From Myxococcota bacterium (GTDB lineage: Bacteria > Myxococcota_A > Polyangia > Polyangiales > Houyiibacteriaceae): 42,593 nucleotides of DNA. Under the pieces are notes generated by a model, which saw only the letters and a list, made by a program, of their open reading frames with translations, did no database searches and was not told the origin of the DNA. The position numbers and the translations under genes are program-made. The first letter of the stretch is position 1, and every line of letters starts with the position of its first letter. Positions 40,916 to 42,593 of this stretch are shown here, piece by piece. The DNA lies in assembly GCA_020629955.1 (NCBI GenBank), contig JAHDCI010000022.1, positions 1 through 42,593 on the forward strand, written 5' to 3'.

Positions 40916-42593
40916 ATGCACTTCCTATCCCCCCGAACGCTTTTGTCTGTCTTCTTGCTCGTCGCTATGACCGGCTGCGGAGGCTGTGGAGATGAACCCG
41001 AAGGTCGCTCATGTCGCTCGCGTCTTGAGTGCAACGACGGTGAAGTCTGCGTCGCCAATATGTGCGTTGAGGAAACGCCGATGACCGGTGAGATGTGCTC
41101 GCCGGAATGTCTCGACGATCAAATCTGCGTCGATGGCCTCTGCCTCAGCGAGAACGAGGGCTGCATCGACGGCGACGGTGACGGCTATGGCGTGATGTGC
41201 CGCCGCGGCGACGACTGCAATGACGGTGACCCGCGCCAGGGCAACCGCGAAATCTGCGACGGTTTTGACAACGACTGCGACGGCGAAGCGGACAACGGCG
41301 TCCTGAGCGAGTGCGGAGATTGCAACCTCGACTGCCGCCTGGGGGGTATCGGCGGGGACGATGACCCGTTTGACCCGGAATCCGAAGATGCGGACGGCGT
41401 CGGCGTGGACGATGATGGCGACCTGGTGCTCGACTCACGCCGAATCAACACCAACTTCATTTGGTTGGCGAATACGAGCGAAGGCACGATCTCTCGACAC
41501 AACACAACCGCCCCCTACGCGGAGGTCGCGCGCTACCGCATCGGTCCCGCTGGCACGACGCTCGATCCTTCTCGGACCTCGGTCAACTCCTTGGGCGACG
41601 CGTTCGTCGGTAACCGGCGCGGGAACACGCTGACCCGCATCTCCGTGCTCGCCGAAGGCTGCCCAGACACGAACGCGGACGGTGTCGTCACGACCTCCAC
41701 CGACGTGAATGGGAACGGTGTCATTGACGGAGCCGAGCTACTGGCCTGGGGCGAAGACGATTGCGTGCTCTGGCAGACGCAGCTGGACACCGCCGGCCTC
41801 AACCTGATTCGCGGTGTCGCCGCACAAGATGTCTACGGCCCGGATGGCGAGCTACAGCAGTTTGTCTGGGTCGGTGGCTGGAGTTCAATCTCGGTCGCCA
41901 AACTCGACGCGGTGACGGGCGAAGTTCTGTTCACAACCCCCTCCCCGGTGAACCCCTACGGACTGGCGCTCGATGGCAACGGAAACCTCTGGGTCTCTGG
42001 ATGGACCGGAAACGCGATCGCCCGTATCGATACGAACGTTTGCGTGGATGAAGCGAGCTGTATGGAGAGCTGCGACGGCGCTGCAGGCGACGCTTGCGCG
42101 AAGCAGCGCATACCGACTCAGTTCGGAAGGTCCTACGGTCTCACGGTCGACTTCGAACAGCGCGTTTGGGTCGGCGGCGATGCGGTCGCGAGTTACGATC
42201 CAAGCCGTCCCTACGCGGAGCGCTGGACCAATGCGAACGTCTCTGGTTTCTCGCATGGGATCGCAGCAGACGCGGAGGGCTTCGTTTGGGCGGCAGGCGG
42301 CGGCGCGGGAATCTTCCGCGTGGACGCGGATAACCCCACGATGAACACGGTCGTGGCAGGCACGGTCGGAATCAACAACAAGGGGATGGCTGTCGACGCA
42401 GAAGGAAAGATCTGGTCGATCGCGCGACTCGCGGGGGCAAACGCGGTCGCCGCGGTCATCACACCCGGCCCGACGCTCATGGAAGCAACCGTTGAACCCT
42501 CGGTAGCTCCGATCGCGGGCATTGACCGCTACACCTATTCGGACATGACTGGAGTTCAGCTCCGCCTCGCGACCAACCCACGCGGGCACTACC
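40916..42593 (+). CDS. Lipoprotein with MopE-like metal-binding motif and beta-propeller (3' partial)
   Basis: At least 559 residues; the frame is open to the window end. A lipoprotein signal (LLSVFLLVAMTGC) is followed by small Cys-rich DICV/GEVC modules. The MopE-type motif appears next: a Cys, then DGDGDGYGVMC, then GDDCNDGDPRQG, then EICDGFDNDCDGEADNG, an Asp/Cys-rich copper or calcium binding signature known from Methylococcus MopE and common in myxobacteria. The rest is a repeat-rich beta-propeller of the NHL/Vgb type: NPYGLALDGNGNLWVSGW, SYGLTVDFEQRVWVGG, SHGIAADAEGFVWAAGG, NKGMAVDAEGKIWSIA. It probably sits on the outer surface and binds a ligand or partner. Confidence 0.88.
   Translation, partial: MHFLSPRTLLSVFLLVAMTGCGGCGDEPEGRSCRSRLECNDGEVCVANMCVEETPMTGEMCSPECLDDQICVDGLCLSENEGCIDGDGDGYGVMCRRGDDCNDGDPRQGNREICDGFDNDCDGEADNGVLSECGDCNLDCRLGGIGGDDDPFDPESEDADGVGVDDDGDLVLDSRRINTNFIWLANTSEGTISRHNTTAPYAEVARYRIGPAGTTLDPSRTSVNSLGDAFVGNRRGNTLTRISVLAEGCPDTNADGVVTTSTDVNGNGVIDGAELLAWGEDDCVLWQTQLDTAGLNLIRGVAAQDVYGPDGELQQFVWVGGWSSISVAKLDAVTGEVLFTTPSPVNPYGLALDGNGNLWVSGWTGNAIARIDTNVCVDEASCMESCDGAAGDACAKQRIPTQFGRSYGLTVDFEQRVWVGGDAVASYDPSRPYAERWTNANVSGFSHGIAADAEGFVWAAGGGAGIFRVDADNPTMNTVVAGTVGINNKGMAVDAEGKIWSIARLAGANAVAAVITPGPTLMEATVEPSVAPIAGIDRYTYSDMTGVQLRLATNPRGHY

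Overview
The window looks like chromosomal DNA of a myxobacterium-type bacterium (Myxococcota, broadly Polyangia/Sandaracinaceae-like; the placement is an inference). It has high GC, long multidomain Ser/Thr protein kinases, many lipoproteins, thrombospondin type 3 (TSP3) Asp-rich calcium-binding repeats, a Myxococcus-type Cys-rich repeat protein ending in a MYXO-CTERM-like tail, and a MopE-like metal-binding lipoprotein. No rRNA, tRNA, CRISPR array, prophage or intact transposase gene was seen. I count 35 protein genes, two of them cut by the window edges.

Layout. 1-7.3 kb: a LysM/M23 endopeptidase (5' end missing); a LysR regulator divergent from a GST + FMN-binding PPOX-family pair; an M15 peptidase and a TPR/winged-helix regulator on the minus strand. 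7.4-12.4 kb: an esterase lipoprotein and a HEAT-repeat lipoprotein (plus), an OmpA/TSP3 outer-membrane protein (minus), and a small Cys-rich lipoprotein. 12.5-21 kb: a signalling block with three Ser/Thr kinases, interleaved with a tandem peptidoglycan-binding-domain protein, a small inorganic-pyrophosphatase-like protein, a CbiX-like chelatase, a small lipoprotein and a UPF0262 protein. 21-26.3 kb: metabolism (GST coupled to an acyl-CoA dehydrogenase, biotin synthase, pyruvate kinase). 26.4-36 kb: a lipoprotein with a DPBB-like C-terminus, an NAD-dependent epimerase-like protein, a membrane protein coupled to a STAS-like protein, an outer-membrane barrel, and a 1525-residue Cys-rich/TSP3 surface protein. 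36.2-40.5 kb: a minus-strand run of a polysaccharide deacetylase and membrane proteins including an ABC-2-type permease. 40.9 kb to the end: a MopE-motif/beta-propeller lipoprotein that runs off the window.

The most unusual signal is non-coding. A family of short palindromic elements of about 162 bp (two long copies, one left-arm fragment, one 75-bp internal deletion derivative) has ends shaped C-TA-G. A second element of about 160 bp, with different inverted repeats, also sits between TA dinucleotides. At three of these ends the TA plus the first base of the element (G or A) forms the in-frame stop codon (TAG or TAA) of the adjacent gene. This fits non-autonomous IS630/Tc1-type MITEs that land on CTAG or TAG stops and rebuild the stop.

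The genes do not form one pathway. The common themes are cell-envelope building and sensing (peptidases, PG-binding modules, OmpA, deacetylase, surface repeats) and eukaryote-like phosphosignalling. Start sites differ from the longest open frame in many genes, and the reasons are given per entry.
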